NCBI GenBank assembly: GCA_963798455.1
Contig: CAWCTD010000003.1
Span: 3,658,001-3,722,000, forward strand
Reading direction: 5' to 3'
Length of the DNA: 64,000 nucleotides
Source: CAWCTD01 sp963798455
GTDB taxonomy: Bacteria; Acidobacteriota; Terriglobia; Bryobacterales; Bryobacteraceae
The notes below the pieces were generated by a model, which worked only from the letters and a program-made list of their open reading frames with translations, was not told the DNA's origin and searched no databases. Position 1 is the stretch's first letter. Every line of letters begins with the position of its first letter. Positions 41,074-50,223 of the stretch are shown here, one piece after another. The translations under genes and the position numbers were made by a program.

Positions 41074-41277
41074 ATGCAACGGTTGCGGAAGATAACGACG
41101 TTGACGCGCCTGGAGAAGCTGGTCCTGCTGGACGAGCACCGCGGCCTCTTGAGCCGGGTCGCCAAGCGGACCGGCAAAACGCTGGCAACCGTGAGCCGGG
41201 TCTATTGGGGAATCGTAAAGCACTCTCCCCGCGTGGCGCGTGCCATCGACCGCGAACTGCGGAAGTTATCCGCGTAA
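41074..41277 (+). CDS. Small helix-turn-helix protein
   Basis: This 67-residue basic protein (LRKITTLTRLEKLVLLDEHR, then VAKRTGKTLATVSRVYWGIV) has a helix-turn-helix-like core resembling LacI/Cro-type recognition helices. It is the first gene of the early replication block, immediately after promoter P2 and possibly translated from a leaderless message. A Cro-like or replication-control role is plausible. Confidence 0.65.
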   Translation: MQRLRKITTLTRLEKLVLLDEHRGLLSRVAKRTGKTLATVSRVYWGIVKHSPRVARAIDRELRKLSA

Positions 41278-41335
41278 CCATTACGCCAGCAGAATAAGCA
41301 GTCCCGGCCCCGGAGTCAAGCGGAAAAGAGTACTA

Positions 41336-42998
41336 ATGTCTTTCGATACACGCGTAGAAGTACTAGAACGATACATCGACATTTGTACAGATTTCCGCAG
41401 TCTCTTTGTTTGCCGGCAAATCCCCGGGGCGCGGTGGAATGCGAGGAAACGCTCATGGGCGGCGCCGGCGACGCCGATTACAGCGAAGATCATCCTTCGG
41501 GCCTTCCCCGGGCTGACGGATCCGGCACTCCTGGCCCTCGCCGCACGACCGCCACAGCGACGCACGCCTCCACCACTGCCGCAGGCACAGCCTCCCGCGC
41601 CGCCACCACCGCCAGAGATTCCGAACCTGCGGACCCGACCCTGGAAACACCAGGTGCTGGCGTACAACTTCGTTTTGGACGCCTTGGCGCGCCACGGCGG
41701 CACGCTGCTGGCCATGGGGATGGGCACGGGCAAGAGCCTGGTAGCCGTGGCTGCCGCCTGCAACCTGGAGGTCTCCCTCATCCTGGTGATCTGCCCGGCG
41801 CGCGTCGTGGACGTTCTGGCCTAAGCAGTTTCAGCGGCACGCCGGCGCCCCGATCCGGGTCCTGGCCCTGGGCGACACAGCCGGTACAGTGGCCAAGAGG
41901 ACGGAGAAGGCGACCGTCGCGGTGGAGCTCGCCGGCCTCCGGAAGGAGCGCCTGGCGATCGTGATCAACTACGAGTCGCTGTGGCGCGACCCATTCGCGC
42001 AGTGGGCGCTGAAGCAACCCTGGGGCCTGATCATTTGCGACGAGAGCCACCGGATCAAGAAGCCGAGCGGCAAAGCCTCCATGTTCTGCGCGCGCCTCCG
42101 CACGAAGGCGGCCAACCGGCTGGCGCTCACCGGCACGCCCATGCCGCACAGCCCGCTGGACATCTACGGGCAGTTCCGTTATCTGGACAACCGAATCCTG
42201 GGCAACTCCTATCACGCATTCAAGCAGCATTACAGTGTCCTGGGCGGCTTCCAAAACAAGCAGGTGGTGGCTTTCCGCAACATGGAGCAGCTAGAGGGGC
42301 TGATGCGGACGATCACGTTCCGCGTCTCCAAGGACGTCCTGGACCTGCCGCCCGAAACCCACGTGACATACCACTGCACGCTCGGTCCCGACGCCTGGCG
42401 CGCGTACCAGTCGCTCGAGCGCGACTTCGTCGCCCAGGTGGAAGCCGGCCTGATCACGGCCGCCAACGCCATGGTGAAGCTGCTGCGCCTGCAGCAGATC
42501 ACGGGCGGCAGCGTGAAGACGGACGACAACCGATATGCACAGGTCGACCGCAGCAAGCAGAACCTCCTAGCCGACACGCTCGAGGACATTGGCCAGGACG
42601 AGCCCGTCGTGGTCTTCTGCCGGTTCCACGCCGACCTCGACGCCGTGCACCAAGCGGCGGCCGACATGGGCTGCTCCAGCATGGAGCTTTCCGGGCGCCG
42701 CGACGAGCTCAAGCGGTGGCAGGACGGCGAGGCGCAGGTGCTGGCGGTGCAGATCAGCGCCGGCGGCGTCGGTGTGGATCTCACGCGCGCCCGGTACAGC
42801 ATTTACTACTCGCTTTCTTTCAGCCTCGGCGAATACGACCAGTCTTTGTCCCGCACACACCGGCCCGGCCAAACCAGACCGGTGACGCACATCCACCTCG
42901 TCGCTCGCGGGACGGTTGACGAGAAGATCATTCGCGCCCTGGAGCAGCGCGCGGAAGTGATCGAATCCATCCTGAAGCAAATCAAGGAGAAGCGGTGA
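41336..42998 (+). CDS. SNF2-family DNA helicase (SMARCAL1-like), interrupted by a one-base frameshift
   Basis: The N-terminus (residues about 15-65: LFVCRQIPGARWNARKRSWA) resembles the HARP-like entry of SMARCAL1-type proteins. LLAMGMGTGKSLVAVA is motif I. The frame breaks after ICPARVVDV; removing one T from GACGTTC (41810-41816) restores VVDVWPKQFQRH. The second part has ICDESHRI (II), LTGTPMPHSP (III), then the C-terminal helicase half with VVVFCRFHADLD and SLSRTHRPGQTRPVTHIHLV (VI). The restored length is about 553 residues. It is an ATP-driven DNA translocase of the replication module. Function is lost if the lesion is real. Confidence 0.88.
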
Positions 42999-43432
42999 AC
43001 ACCACAGAACTGAAGGAGTTCGTCGCGCTCGAAAAGGAGAAAGCCGACCTGAAGGCCCGCGGGAAGACGGTACAGGCCCGGCTGGACGATCTCGACGAAT
43101 CCCTGACGCGGCAGTTCCTGGAGGACGGGATCCAATCTACGAGCGTGGACGGCCGCACCGTCTACCTGCGCCGCGACATCTTCGTTTCGGCCCACGGTGA
43201 CAAGGAAGCTGTTGTGGGCGCGCTCAAGGCGTCCGACCTCAGCCAGTACGTGAAGGAGGAGTACAACGCGAAGTCGCTGACGGCGTTCGTCCGCGAGATG
43301 GTGCTGGCAGCCGAAGAGAAGGCGCGCATCGACGGAGGCGTGCTGGATGATCTGGCCACCGCGGTCCCCCCGCAACTGGCCGCAACCCTCAAAATCTCGA
43401 CCGTCTTTTCGGTATCGAGCAGGCGGTCTTAA
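42995..43432 (+). CDS. Early prophage protein with coiled coil (145 aa)
   Basis: The GTG start overlaps the helicase stop, with AAGGAGAAG upstream. The N-terminal half is a charged coiled coil (LKEFVALEKEKADLKARGKT, then LDDLDESLTRQFLED), followed by a small domain with SVDGRTVYLRRDIFV. No known family recognised. It is translationally coupled to the helicase, so a role in replication or recombination is likely. Confidence 0.6.
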   Translation: MNTTELKEFVALEKEKADLKARGKTVQARLDDLDESLTRQFLEDGIQSTSVDGRTVYLRRDIFVSAHGDKEAVVGALKASDLSQYVKEEYNAKSLTAFVREMVLAAEEKARIDGGVLDDLATAVPPQLAATLKISTVFSVSSRRS

Positions 43433-43450
43433 CCCCAAGGAGAGCAACAC

Positions 43451-44206
43451 ATGGGAAATGACCTAGTGGTTCAACAGCCCTCAGCGGTCGCGCTGCGGGT
43501 CTTCAATTCCGACCAAAACCTCGAACTCGTCCAGGCGGCTATCAACGAGAACGTCGGCACGGGCGGGATCACCGAATTTGACTTTGACCGGACCAAGATC
43601 CCCGCCGGCGGCGGGCTGGCGTTCAACGTCACCACGCTGGAGGGGGAGTCGCCGGAGAAGAGCATCGCCGGCGTCATCGTCCTGGCCACCGACGCCCGCG
43701 CCTACTGGAAAGTCTCGCTGGACCAGAACGGTGGCCGCGGCAATACCCCACCGGACTGCAGTTCCAGGGAAGGAACGACCGGCGTCGGAGATCCTGGCGG
43801 GCTCTGCATGAAGTGCCGACTTGCTGAGTTCGGCAGCGACCCGAAGAGCGGACGCGGCCAGGCGTGCAAGGCCATCCGGCAACTCTTCATCCTGCGCGGA
43901 GAGTCTCTGCTGCCGACCGTCCTGGCCTTGCCGCCTACCAGCCTCAAGGCCGCCAAGCAATACATGCTGCGTCTCGCCGGCCAGGGCCTGCCCTATTGGG
44001 CCGTCGCCACCAGGATCAGCCTGGAAACGGCGCAGAACGCCGGCGGGATCAAGTACTCGCGGGCGGTCTTCACGTTCGCCGGGATGCTTCCCGCGGAGCA
44101 GCGGGAAAAGGCGAAATCCTACTCCGAGATGCTGAAGCCGCTGGTCTGCCGGATGGTCCTGAACGCGGACGACTACATCGTCGCAGCGGGCGAGCCCGCC
44201 GAATAA
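43451..44206 (+). CDS. Early prophage protein with a zinc-binding insert (251 aa)
   Basis: Starts behind AAGGAGAG. A central cysteine set (PPDCSSRE, GGLCMKCRLAEF, GQACKAIRQ; spacing C-x16-C-x2-C-x17-C) suggests a structural zinc site in an otherwise mixed alpha/beta protein. LFILRGESLLPTVLALPPTS and AKSYSEMLKPLVCRMVL are further conserved-looking stretches. I have seen this layout in phage replication modules but cannot name the family. A single-strand DNA-binding or recombination role is possible. Confidence 0.6.
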   Translation: MGNDLVVQQPSAVALRVFNSDQNLELVQAAINENVGTGGITEFDFDRTKIPAGGGLAFNVTTLEGESPEKSIAGVIVLATDARAYWKVSLDQNGGRGNTPPDCSSREGTTGVGDPGGLCMKCRLAEFGSDPKSGRGQACKAIRQLFILRGESLLPTVLALPPTSLKAAKQYMLRLAGQGLPYWAVATRISLETAQNAGGIKYSRAVFTFAGMLPAEQREKAKSYSEMLKPLVCRMVLNADDYIVAAGEPAE

Positions 44207-44218
44207 GAGGAGCCACGG

Positions 44219-44278
44219 ATGTTTGGGGACACCATCACCACGCTCAACAAGGGCGCCGCCGCGCTTCCCCAGAAGTAG
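44219..44278 (+). CDS. 19-codon frame before the primase
   Basis: MFGDTITTLNKGAAALPQK follows AGAGGAG at good spacing. It may be a leader, a truncated gene, or chance. Confidence 0.3.
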   Translation: MFGDTITTLNKGAAALPQK

Positions 44279-44296
44279 TTACGCCAGGAGCGACCA

Positions 44297-46034
44297 GTGG
44301 ACCCCACCACCCAATTTCTGGATGCACTGTTCTCCGGCAAGTCAGATGAGGAGCACATCCTCATCTGGCTGCGGGAGGGCAAGCGGTCGGCCTGGTTCAA
44401 GGACATCTCCCAGGCCGCCGCGTTTGTCCAGCAGAATCCGAACCGCGACGTCTATGTGGGTGCCGCACTCTCCCCTCAGGACCACGGACCGGCTAACCGC
44501 CTGAAGGTCGAGGACAACGAGCGGCTGCCGTCGAGCCTCGCTGCTTTTTGGTCCGACGTTCGACATACTCAACGCCGGGCACACGAAGAAGAACCTTCCG
44601 CAGACGGAGGAGCAGGCCCGCGAGGTGCTGTTCGGGGACATGCCGCCCTCCCTGCTGGTCCACTCTGGCGGCGGCCTGCAGGCGTGGTGGCTGTTCAAGG
44701 AGCCGTGGGCCCTCGAACACGCTGAGGAAGTCGCCAAGGCCGGCGCACTGTCCGCACGGTGGATCCGCGCGCTCCGAGCGCGTGCGGCCGCACGTGGGTG
44801 GGATCTCGACTCAGTCGGGGACCTCCCCCGGGTGATGCGCGTCCCTGGCACGGCCAACTGCAAGATCGCCGGCACGCCGCGCCCCGTGCGTCTGCTGGAG
44901 ATCAACGATCGCAGGTACAACCCGTCCGACATGGAGGAGTACCTGGACCTGATCGGCGCCGAGCGTGTCAGCACCACGGCGCCGAAGCAGAGCGCGTCGA
45001 CGGATCTGGTGTATTCAACCGACGCCAACCCGCCGTTTGATCTGTTCCAGGTGCTCTGTGATGCAGAGCAGAAGTTCAAGAACGCCTGGGACCACAAGCG
45101 CAAGGACATGCAGGACCAGTCGGCCAGTGCCTACGACATGGCTCTCGCCGACTATGCGGTCCAGGCGTGCTGGACGGACCAGCACATCGCAGACCTCCTG
45201 ATCGCACACCGACGCCGTTGGAATGAGGACCCGAAGCTCCGAGACTCCTATTACGCCAAGACCATCGCCAAGGCCAGAGAGAAGTTCACAGCGGGTGACC
45301 TGATGCGCGAGATCGATTACCTGGTGACACCCGACCCGGAGAACAACCGCGACGAGGACGGGGAGAAGAAGCCGGCGCCGGCGCCGGAAGACCCGCTGCA
45401 GAAGAAATCGCAATTGGTCGATCGCCTCTCTCAGGTCTTCAAGGTCAAGATCATCCGTGTGCTGAAATACGTCTCCGACCCGCCCGAGTACGCGCTCGAA
45501 ACCGAGCACGGAACCATACGCTTGGGCGAGGTAAGCAACCTCATCGAGCCGCGACCCCTGCGCCTGAAGATCGCAGCCGTCGCCAGCAAGCTGATCCCCA
45601 TGTTCAAGCAGAACGCGCAGTGGGAAAAGATCGCCGCGGCGCTGCTCGAGGCGTGCGTTGAGGTCCCGGTGGGCGCCGAAGGCACGAACGCTGGCCTGGT
45701 GAATAGCTGGCTGGCCGCCTATCTCGACGCGAAGCCGGTGCTGGACTCAGTCGAAGAGGCAGACGGCAGCAAGTCTCCGTTCCTGCGCGACTCCCACGTG
45801 CATGTGTATCTGGCGGACTTCCGCAGGTGGGTACACATCAACACCGGCGACCGCGTGCCGCCGAAGGAACTAGGAATTCTCCTGCGACGATCCGGCGCAG
45901 AGCCGTCCATGATTCACGTCGCTGGATCCACACGGCAGGTATGGTGCCTGGCCGCAGACCCTGGTCGTGCGCCAGTGGCGCCCGCGCAGCCCCAGGAGCC
46001 GGACCACCAGGAGGTCCCGTATGCAGTCAATTGA
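44297..46034 (+). CDS. Primase-polymerase-like protein, interrupted by a one-base frameshift at its catalytic motif
   Basis: GTG start. The first part ends at LAAFWSDV. Removing one T from GACGTTC (44555-44561) gives FWSDVDILNAGHTKKN and joins the frame that runs to 46034 (about 578 residues). The restored D-V-D is the metal-binding DxD of archaeo-eukaryotic primase-like (prim-pol) domains, preceded by Trp as usual. PPSLLVHSGGGLQAWWLFKE and LPRVMRVPGTANCKI are the next signatures. The C-terminal half (TKAREKFTAGDL-like helices, then VDRLSQVFKVKII) is a primase-associated region. It would prime prophage replication. Confidence 0.8.
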
Positions 46035-46077
46035 GCCGCGGTCGGACGGCGCGGGAGCAGGGGCCTCGGCGTAGCGA

Positions 46078-46536
46078 ATGAGCATGCAGGGAGAACTGTT
46101 CGGAGACACCGGGCGCAAAAGGAGGCGCGGTGGAGCTCCCCCAGGACCCGAGTACCACATACCAAAAGCACGCCGTAGTTCCCGTATCCGTTGGCTCAAC
46201 GAGCACGCCGAACAGATGCGGAGATACAACCGCAACTACCGAGAAAAGCACAGAGTGCGGCTCGGCGGAAAGAAATTGGTGTCGCGGCGAAACGCCAGGA
46301 TCGAGGGGATTGAGGAGTACGGCGGCCGGTGTGCATGCTGCGGAGAATCGCGAATAGAGTTCTTGACACTCGACCACATCAATGGGCGATCCGATGAGCC
46401 GTATCGCATCACCGGGCAGAAAGCCTGGGCGCGGTTGAAAGCGCGCGGGTGGCCCAAAGACAACTTCCAGTTACTCTGCTTCAACTGCAACTGCGCGAAG
46501 GGGATTTACGGACAATGCCCACATCAGAGTTCATAG
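46078..46536 (+). CDS. HNH endonuclease-like zinc protein
   Basis: This 152-residue protein has CACCGESRIEFLTLDHINGR and FQLLCFNCNCAKGIYGQCPH. The two cysteine pairs with LDHI and a final Cys-Pro-His are the phage HNH pattern: beta-beta-alpha metal finger with D-H and a structural zinc. The N-terminus is strongly basic. It may act in packaging or recombination, or be a homing-type nuclease. It overlaps the next gene by 22 bases. Confidence 0.82.
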   Translation: MSMQGELFGDTGRKRRRGGAPPGPEYHIPKARRSSRIRWLNEHAEQMRRYNRNYREKHRVRLGGKKLVSRRNARIEGIEEYGGRCACCGESRIEFLTLDHINGRSDEPYRITGQKAWARLKARGWPKDNFQLLCFNCNCAKGIYGQCPHQSS

Positions 46537-48184
46537 GAGCCGGGGCCGGAGAATCGGTTGAATTCCGAATCTTCGGCCCCCCGTAGCGGGGACCGGCAAG
46601 ACGACGTATCTTTCCAGACAAGTTGCACACGCTGCCGAGCGATTCGGAGCCGACAAGGTCCTAGTGACCAGCTTCACCAAGGCGGCGGCGGCCGAGCTCG
46701 CCGGGAGAAACCTTCCAGTCCCGAAGGCCAACATCGGGACGCTCCACGCGCACTGCTACCGGGCCATCGAAGGTGCAGAGATTGCCGAGACCAAGGTTAG
46801 CGAGTGGAACACGGAGCATCCCGCCAGCGCACTGTCTGGCGGAAAAGGCTCGCTCGATGAATCGGTGGCCGACCAGCTCTTCGAAAAGCCGGGCGATGAG
46901 GTATTCGCCCGTCTGCAGAGCCTCCGCGCGCGGATGATCGACCCGAAATGTTGGGGAGCAGACGTGAAGAGGTTCGCGGAGAGATGGTCTGCGTGGAAGG
47001 CCGGTAACGGGCTGATCGACTTCACGGACATGCTGGAGATGGCACTCCATGAGATTCGCATCGCGCCCGGCGACCCGTCCGTCATCGTGGCAGACGAGGC
47101 ACAGGACTTCTCAAAGCTCCAGTTGACGCTGCTGCGCAAGTGGGGCCAACACACCGAGTACATGCTGGTGGCCGGCGACGAGGACCAGCTTCTCTACGGC
47201 TGGTGCGGCTGCACCGTCGATGCATTCCTGAAGCCACTGGTGCCTGAAGACCAGAAACGCGTGCTGCACCAATCTTTCCGGGTGCCTCGCGCCGTGCATG
47301 CGGTTGCGCAGCAATGGGTGGAGGCCCTCACACAGCGGGAGCCGAAGGAGTACCTGCCCCGCGACTTCGACGGCGAGGTGCGCCAGTGTACGAGGGGCAA
47401 CTGGCGATCGCCGGAGCCGGTCCTGGCCGATGCGGAGAAGTACCTGGCCGCCGGCAAGACCGTGATGTTCCTGACCTCGTGCTCTCACATGCTGGATGTC
47501 GTGAAGCAGGCGCTTCGGTCTGCCGGCGTCCCGTTCCACAATCCCTATCGCCTCACACGCGGGGACTGGAACCCGCTAAAGACGGAGGGATCGTCGACGG
47601 CAGCGCGCCTGCTGGCGTTCCTCCGGCCGCGCGAGGATGTCTGGGGCGAGCACGCAGGAGAGTGGACAGCGGACGAACTGCGGAAGTGGGTTGCGCTGGT
47701 GAAGTCGGACGGCCTGCTGAACCGCGGGGCCAAGACCGACCTGGCGGGCCTGGCGCCGGACTCACAGGTAACAACCGAGCTTCTGGTCCGGCTGTTCGAA
47801 CCCGAGGCGGCCGAGCAGATGATCGCCGCCCTGAGCGACGGCACGATCGCGGACTGCGTTCGCTGGTTGCAGGGCAGACTCCTGGCGGCCAAGAGGAACG
47901 CCGCCGAATACCCCGCCACGGTTCTGGTCAAACGCGGCCCGCGCGCCATGTTCGAGCAGCCCAAGGTGATTCTGGGGACCATCCACAGCGTCAAGGGCGG
48001 CGAGGCAGACGTGGTGTACCTGTTCCCCGACCTCTCCGGCAGGGGCATGGTGGAGTGGTCGAACCCGGATGAGCGGCGCGACAGCATCATCCGGCAGATG
48101 TACGTGGGCATGACCAGGGCCCGCGAGTCGCTAATCTTCTGCAATCCGGCGTCAAGCTGGAACGTTCCACTGAGGGTGCAATGA
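46515..48184 (+). CDS. UvrD/Rep-like superfamily 1 helicase, interrupted by a homopolymer frameshift
   Basis: The ATG at 46515 gives MPTSEFIGAGAGESVEFRIF then GPP, where the frame stops. With one more C in the run at 46577-46582 it continues VAGTGKTTYLSRQV (Walker A) and VLVTSFTKAAAAELAG, the frame that runs to 48184. Further motifs are VADEAQDFSKLQ (II), AGDEDQLLYGW (III), LHQSFRVPRAV (IV), LGTIHSVKGGEADVVYL (V) and RQMYVGMTRARESLIF (VI). The restored protein is about 556 residues. It unwinds DNA in replication or recombination. A 6-versus-7 C run is a typical sequencing error. Confidence 0.88.
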
Positions 48185-48465
48185 GCGAACCACTAGAAAA
48201 AACCATCGTCGATTCCATCGTGAAGTACCTGCGGACCATACCAGGCTGCATCGTCCGGAAGCGCCACGGCACCACGTTCGGCGTGGGCGGCGACCCGGAC
48301 TTGTACGGGTCGATGAACGGGCGCCACTTCGAGCTCGAGGTAAAGCGCCGCGGGAATAGTCCCACGCCGCTGCAGGTGACACGCATGCGGCAGTGGCGCG
48401 AGGCCGGCGCGATCGTGGGCGTGGTGCACACACCATTGGAGGCTGCAGAGGTTTTGAACGCATGA
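48181..48465 (+). CDS. VRR-NUC domain nuclease
   Basis: A 94-residue protein beginning 4 bases before the helicase stop. GGDPDLYGSMNGRHFELEVK then RRGNSPTPLQ and WREAGAIVGVVH are the PD-(D/E)xK pattern of VRR-NUC: the metal-binding Asp in GDPD, then E-V-K. Standalone VRR-NUC proteins act on branched DNA. Coupling to the helicase suggests joint work on recombination intermediates. Confidence 0.88.
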   Translation: MSEPLEKTIVDSIVKYLRTIPGCIVRKRHGTTFGVGGDPDLYGSMNGRHFELEVKRRGNSPTPLQVTRMRQWREAGAIVGVVHTPLEAAEVLNA

Positions 48466-48797
48466 GCGAAGAGACAATCACCCACGAGTGTGGAGTCAAG
48501 ACATCGCCGGCGCCACGGTATGACCTGATCCCAACAGCGGCGCTGGACGCGCTGGCTGCCCGGTACGCGGACGGCATGGCACGGTACTCCGACGACAACT
48601 GGCGCAAAGGGATCGGCGATGTGGCGTACACGGTCCATCGATTGAACCACGTCATCCAGCACGCGAAGGCTGCGATCGACAAGCTGGAAGGCAAGAGCCC
48701 CAACGACGGCGAAGACGACGGAGCAGCCATCATGTGGGGCGGCGCGTTGCTGGTGGAGTCGAAGGCGGCACTGGCGGCCGCGAAGCCGCAGGGGTAG
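48462..48797 (+). CDS. dATP/dGTP diphosphohydrolase-like (DUF5664) protein
   Basis: This 111-residue protein overlaps VRR-NUC by 4 bases (ATGA). PRYDLIPTAALDALAARYAD, then GMARYSDDNWRKGI, and VHRLNHVIQHAKAAIDKLEG fit the N-terminal dGTP-diphosphohydrolase/DUF5664 pattern common in phages. It would tune host nucleotide pools or act with modified nucleotides. The reaction is inferred from the family. Confidence 0.75.
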   Translation: MSEETITHECGVKTSPAPRYDLIPTAALDALAARYADGMARYSDDNWRKGIGDVAYTVHRLNHVIQHAKAAIDKLEGKSPNDGEDDGAAIMWGGALLVESKAALAAAKPQG

Positions 48798-48799
48798 AA

Positions 48800-48976
48800 A
48801 TGACCGTGCCGGCATGCCCGGATTGCGGCACCGCACTCCGGCAGATCGACTTCCGGCCTGGCAAGGAGACGTGGTGCTGCCCGGTTGCGATCGAGGGGCA
48901 ACGCCGCGGCTTGGTGGGCCAGCCCGGGCGGAAGCACAAGGAGGCACTGGCCTACACCCTCCAGCTGAGGCACTGA
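48800..48976 (+). CDS. Small zinc-ribbon protein (58 aa)
   Basis: One CxxC (PACPDCGTALRQIDF) and a CC pair (TWCCPVAIEG) suggest a compact zinc ribbon. It starts at ATG 48800 shortly after the previous stop, and its stop overlaps the next ATG (TGATG). Function unknown. Confidence 0.55.
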   Translation: MTVPACPDCGTALRQIDFRPGKETWCCPVAIEGQRRGLVGQPGRKHKEALAYTLQLRH

Positions 48977-49278
48977 TGGTCTATTCGGTTGACAACTTCC
49001 GGCGCGCGCTCGGGCAGAACGCCAGCACCGCCAGCGTTGCCCAACAGGCGCCACCCGAGGCGCCACATGCGACCGACGAGGCGCTCGGCTACTGGAACGG
49101 CCAGGCGTTCGTCTCGTGGCGCGAGTGGCTGGCATCCCGCCCGATCGACGAGTTCTTAGACCAGGACGCACTGCGCGCGCAACGCGATCGCGCAGCCAAC
49201 CCACTACCGCAGATTGCAAGCGCTCGCAGGAGTACACATACACAAATACTTATTGACAGTTGTATACATCACCCTTAG
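48976..49278 (+). CDS. Prophage protein of unknown function (100 aa)
   Basis: ATG overlaps the previous stop. VYSVDNFRRALGQN then a Gln/Pro/Ala linker and WNGQAFVSWREWLASRPIDE. No family recognised. Its end overlaps promoter P3. Confidence 0.5.
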   Translation: MVYSVDNFRRALGQNASTASVAQQAPPEAPHATDEALGYWNGQAFVSWREWLASRPIDEFLDQDALRAQRDRAANPLPQIASARRSTHTQILIDSCIHHP

Positions 49279-49281
49279 ACT
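49253..49281 (+). promoter_or_regulatory. Prophage promoter P3 with operator in spacer
   Basis: TTGACA (49253-49258), 17-bp spacer starting GTTGTATACAT, TAGACT (49276-49281). The -10 box is identical to P2's. It would drive the excisionase-integrase end of the prophage. Confidence 0.75.
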
Positions 49282-49329
49282 TGATTCTGCAATTGTTACC
49301 GGAACTATTACACGCGCAGGAGACGCAGT

Positions 49330-49536
49330 ATGGAATACTTCATCCTTGCCGCGACGGTCGCGGTGTTCGGCCTTCTCTCGGCAATCAGTAGAGGCAAACA
49401 ACCGCTCGTCGCATTCACCCGCATGCTCGTGCACTGCCGCGCGGGCTTTCTCTGGCTTCGGGTCGCAGCCGGCGCCGTCCGGTCTGTCGGCTACCGATAC
49501 CAGGAGTGCCTGGAGCACGCGCGGAGGGCGATTTGA
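49330..49536 (+). CDS. Small membrane protein (68 aa)
   Basis: First gene after P3, with GCAGGAGAC upstream. One N-terminal hydrophobic helix (YFILAATVAVFGLLSAIS) then a basic tail. Its stop overlaps the TTG of the next gene. A superinfection-exclusion type role is a guess from size and topology. Confidence 0.55.
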   Translation: MEYFILAATVAVFGLLSAISRGKQPLVAFTRMLVHCRAGFLWLRVAAGAVRSVGYRYQECLEHARRAI

Positions 49537-49886
49537 ACAACGGCGGAATTCGAAGGATCCTCTTTTGGTGCGCCCCGACCATCGGCGGCGCTCTGGATTT
49601 CTCCAAGTCGAGCATCCTGAACGAACCCAAGATTTCGGGCGTTACGATCTGTGAACACCGACGCACTAAGGCTGTCAAGCGCGGCGGAAGACGGTACAGG
49701 CCGCGCCGCCGGAAGATCACGATGGACCGGCCAGATCACTGCGTCCACAAGTACCCGCGCGGCACGCTCGTGCGAAACGGGAAGACCCGCGACGGCAAGC
49801 AGATGTTTCGATGCCTGCAGTGCGGGCACACCCGCAGAGGAGAGCACAGTTCCGAATACCCAGATCCGAACAGGAGCCAGAGTTGA
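49533..49886 (+). CDS. Zinc-ribbon protein resembling transposase/InsA zinc fingers
   Basis: A 117-residue frame from a TTG overlapping the previous stop; an ATG at 49722 would give just the ribbon. HCVHKYPRGTLVRNGKTRDG then KQMFRCLQCGH is the pattern of the N-terminal zinc ribbon of IS1/InsA-type proteins. The upstream half is very basic (RRTKAVKRGGRRYRPRRRK). DNA binding is inferred. Confidence 0.5.
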   Translation: MNNGGIRRILFWCAPTIGGALDFSKSSILNEPKISGVTICEHRRTKAVKRGGRRYRPRRRKITMDRPDHCVHKYPRGTLVRNGKTRDGKQMFRCLQCGHTRRGEHSSEYPDPNRSQS

Positions 49887-50152
49887 ATTCAGATCTGACC
49901 ATACGTGTGCGGGCGCTCCGTGTTGTTGAGGGGGTGTCAGAGGATGCAACGCTCGCGGACTGTCGAGAGGCGATCAAAGAGGCGGGCCGCATCCTTCGCA
50001 ACGAGCCGAACCCACCAAAGGAGCGGGTGAACCCGATGGTTTTGAGCCAGCAACTCCAAGACGAGTTCGCACTTGGAATGGAACTACTGGCCACCGACCT
50101 ACAGGTCAGCCTGGAGCTATTACGCGACGCACAGGAGCTTCTGGAGCCGTAA
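49883..50152 (+). CDS. Small prophage protein (89 aa)
   Basis: TTG start overlapping the previous stop (TTGA). Helical and acidic: LADCREAIKEAGRILRNEPN, then LLATDLQVSLELLRDAQELL. No family recognised. Part of a chain of coupled small genes. Confidence 0.5.
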   Translation: MNSDLTIRVRALRVVEGVSEDATLADCREAIKEAGRILRNEPNPPKERVNPMVLSQQLQDEFALGMELLATDLQVSLELLRDAQELLEP

Positions 50153-50154
50153 CG

Positions 50155-50223
50155 ATGGACCAACTGGCACTTCAGTTCGGGCGCGGCGGAACCATTCGGA
50201 AGCGATTCGAAGAGTTTAGTTGA
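50155..50223 (+). CDS. 22-codon frame in the coupled chain
   Basis: MDQLALQFGRGGTIRKRFEE and two more residues; its stop overlaps the next TTG. Plausible as part of the chain but too short for certainty. Confidence 0.35.
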   Translation: MDQLALQFGRGGTIRKRFEEFS

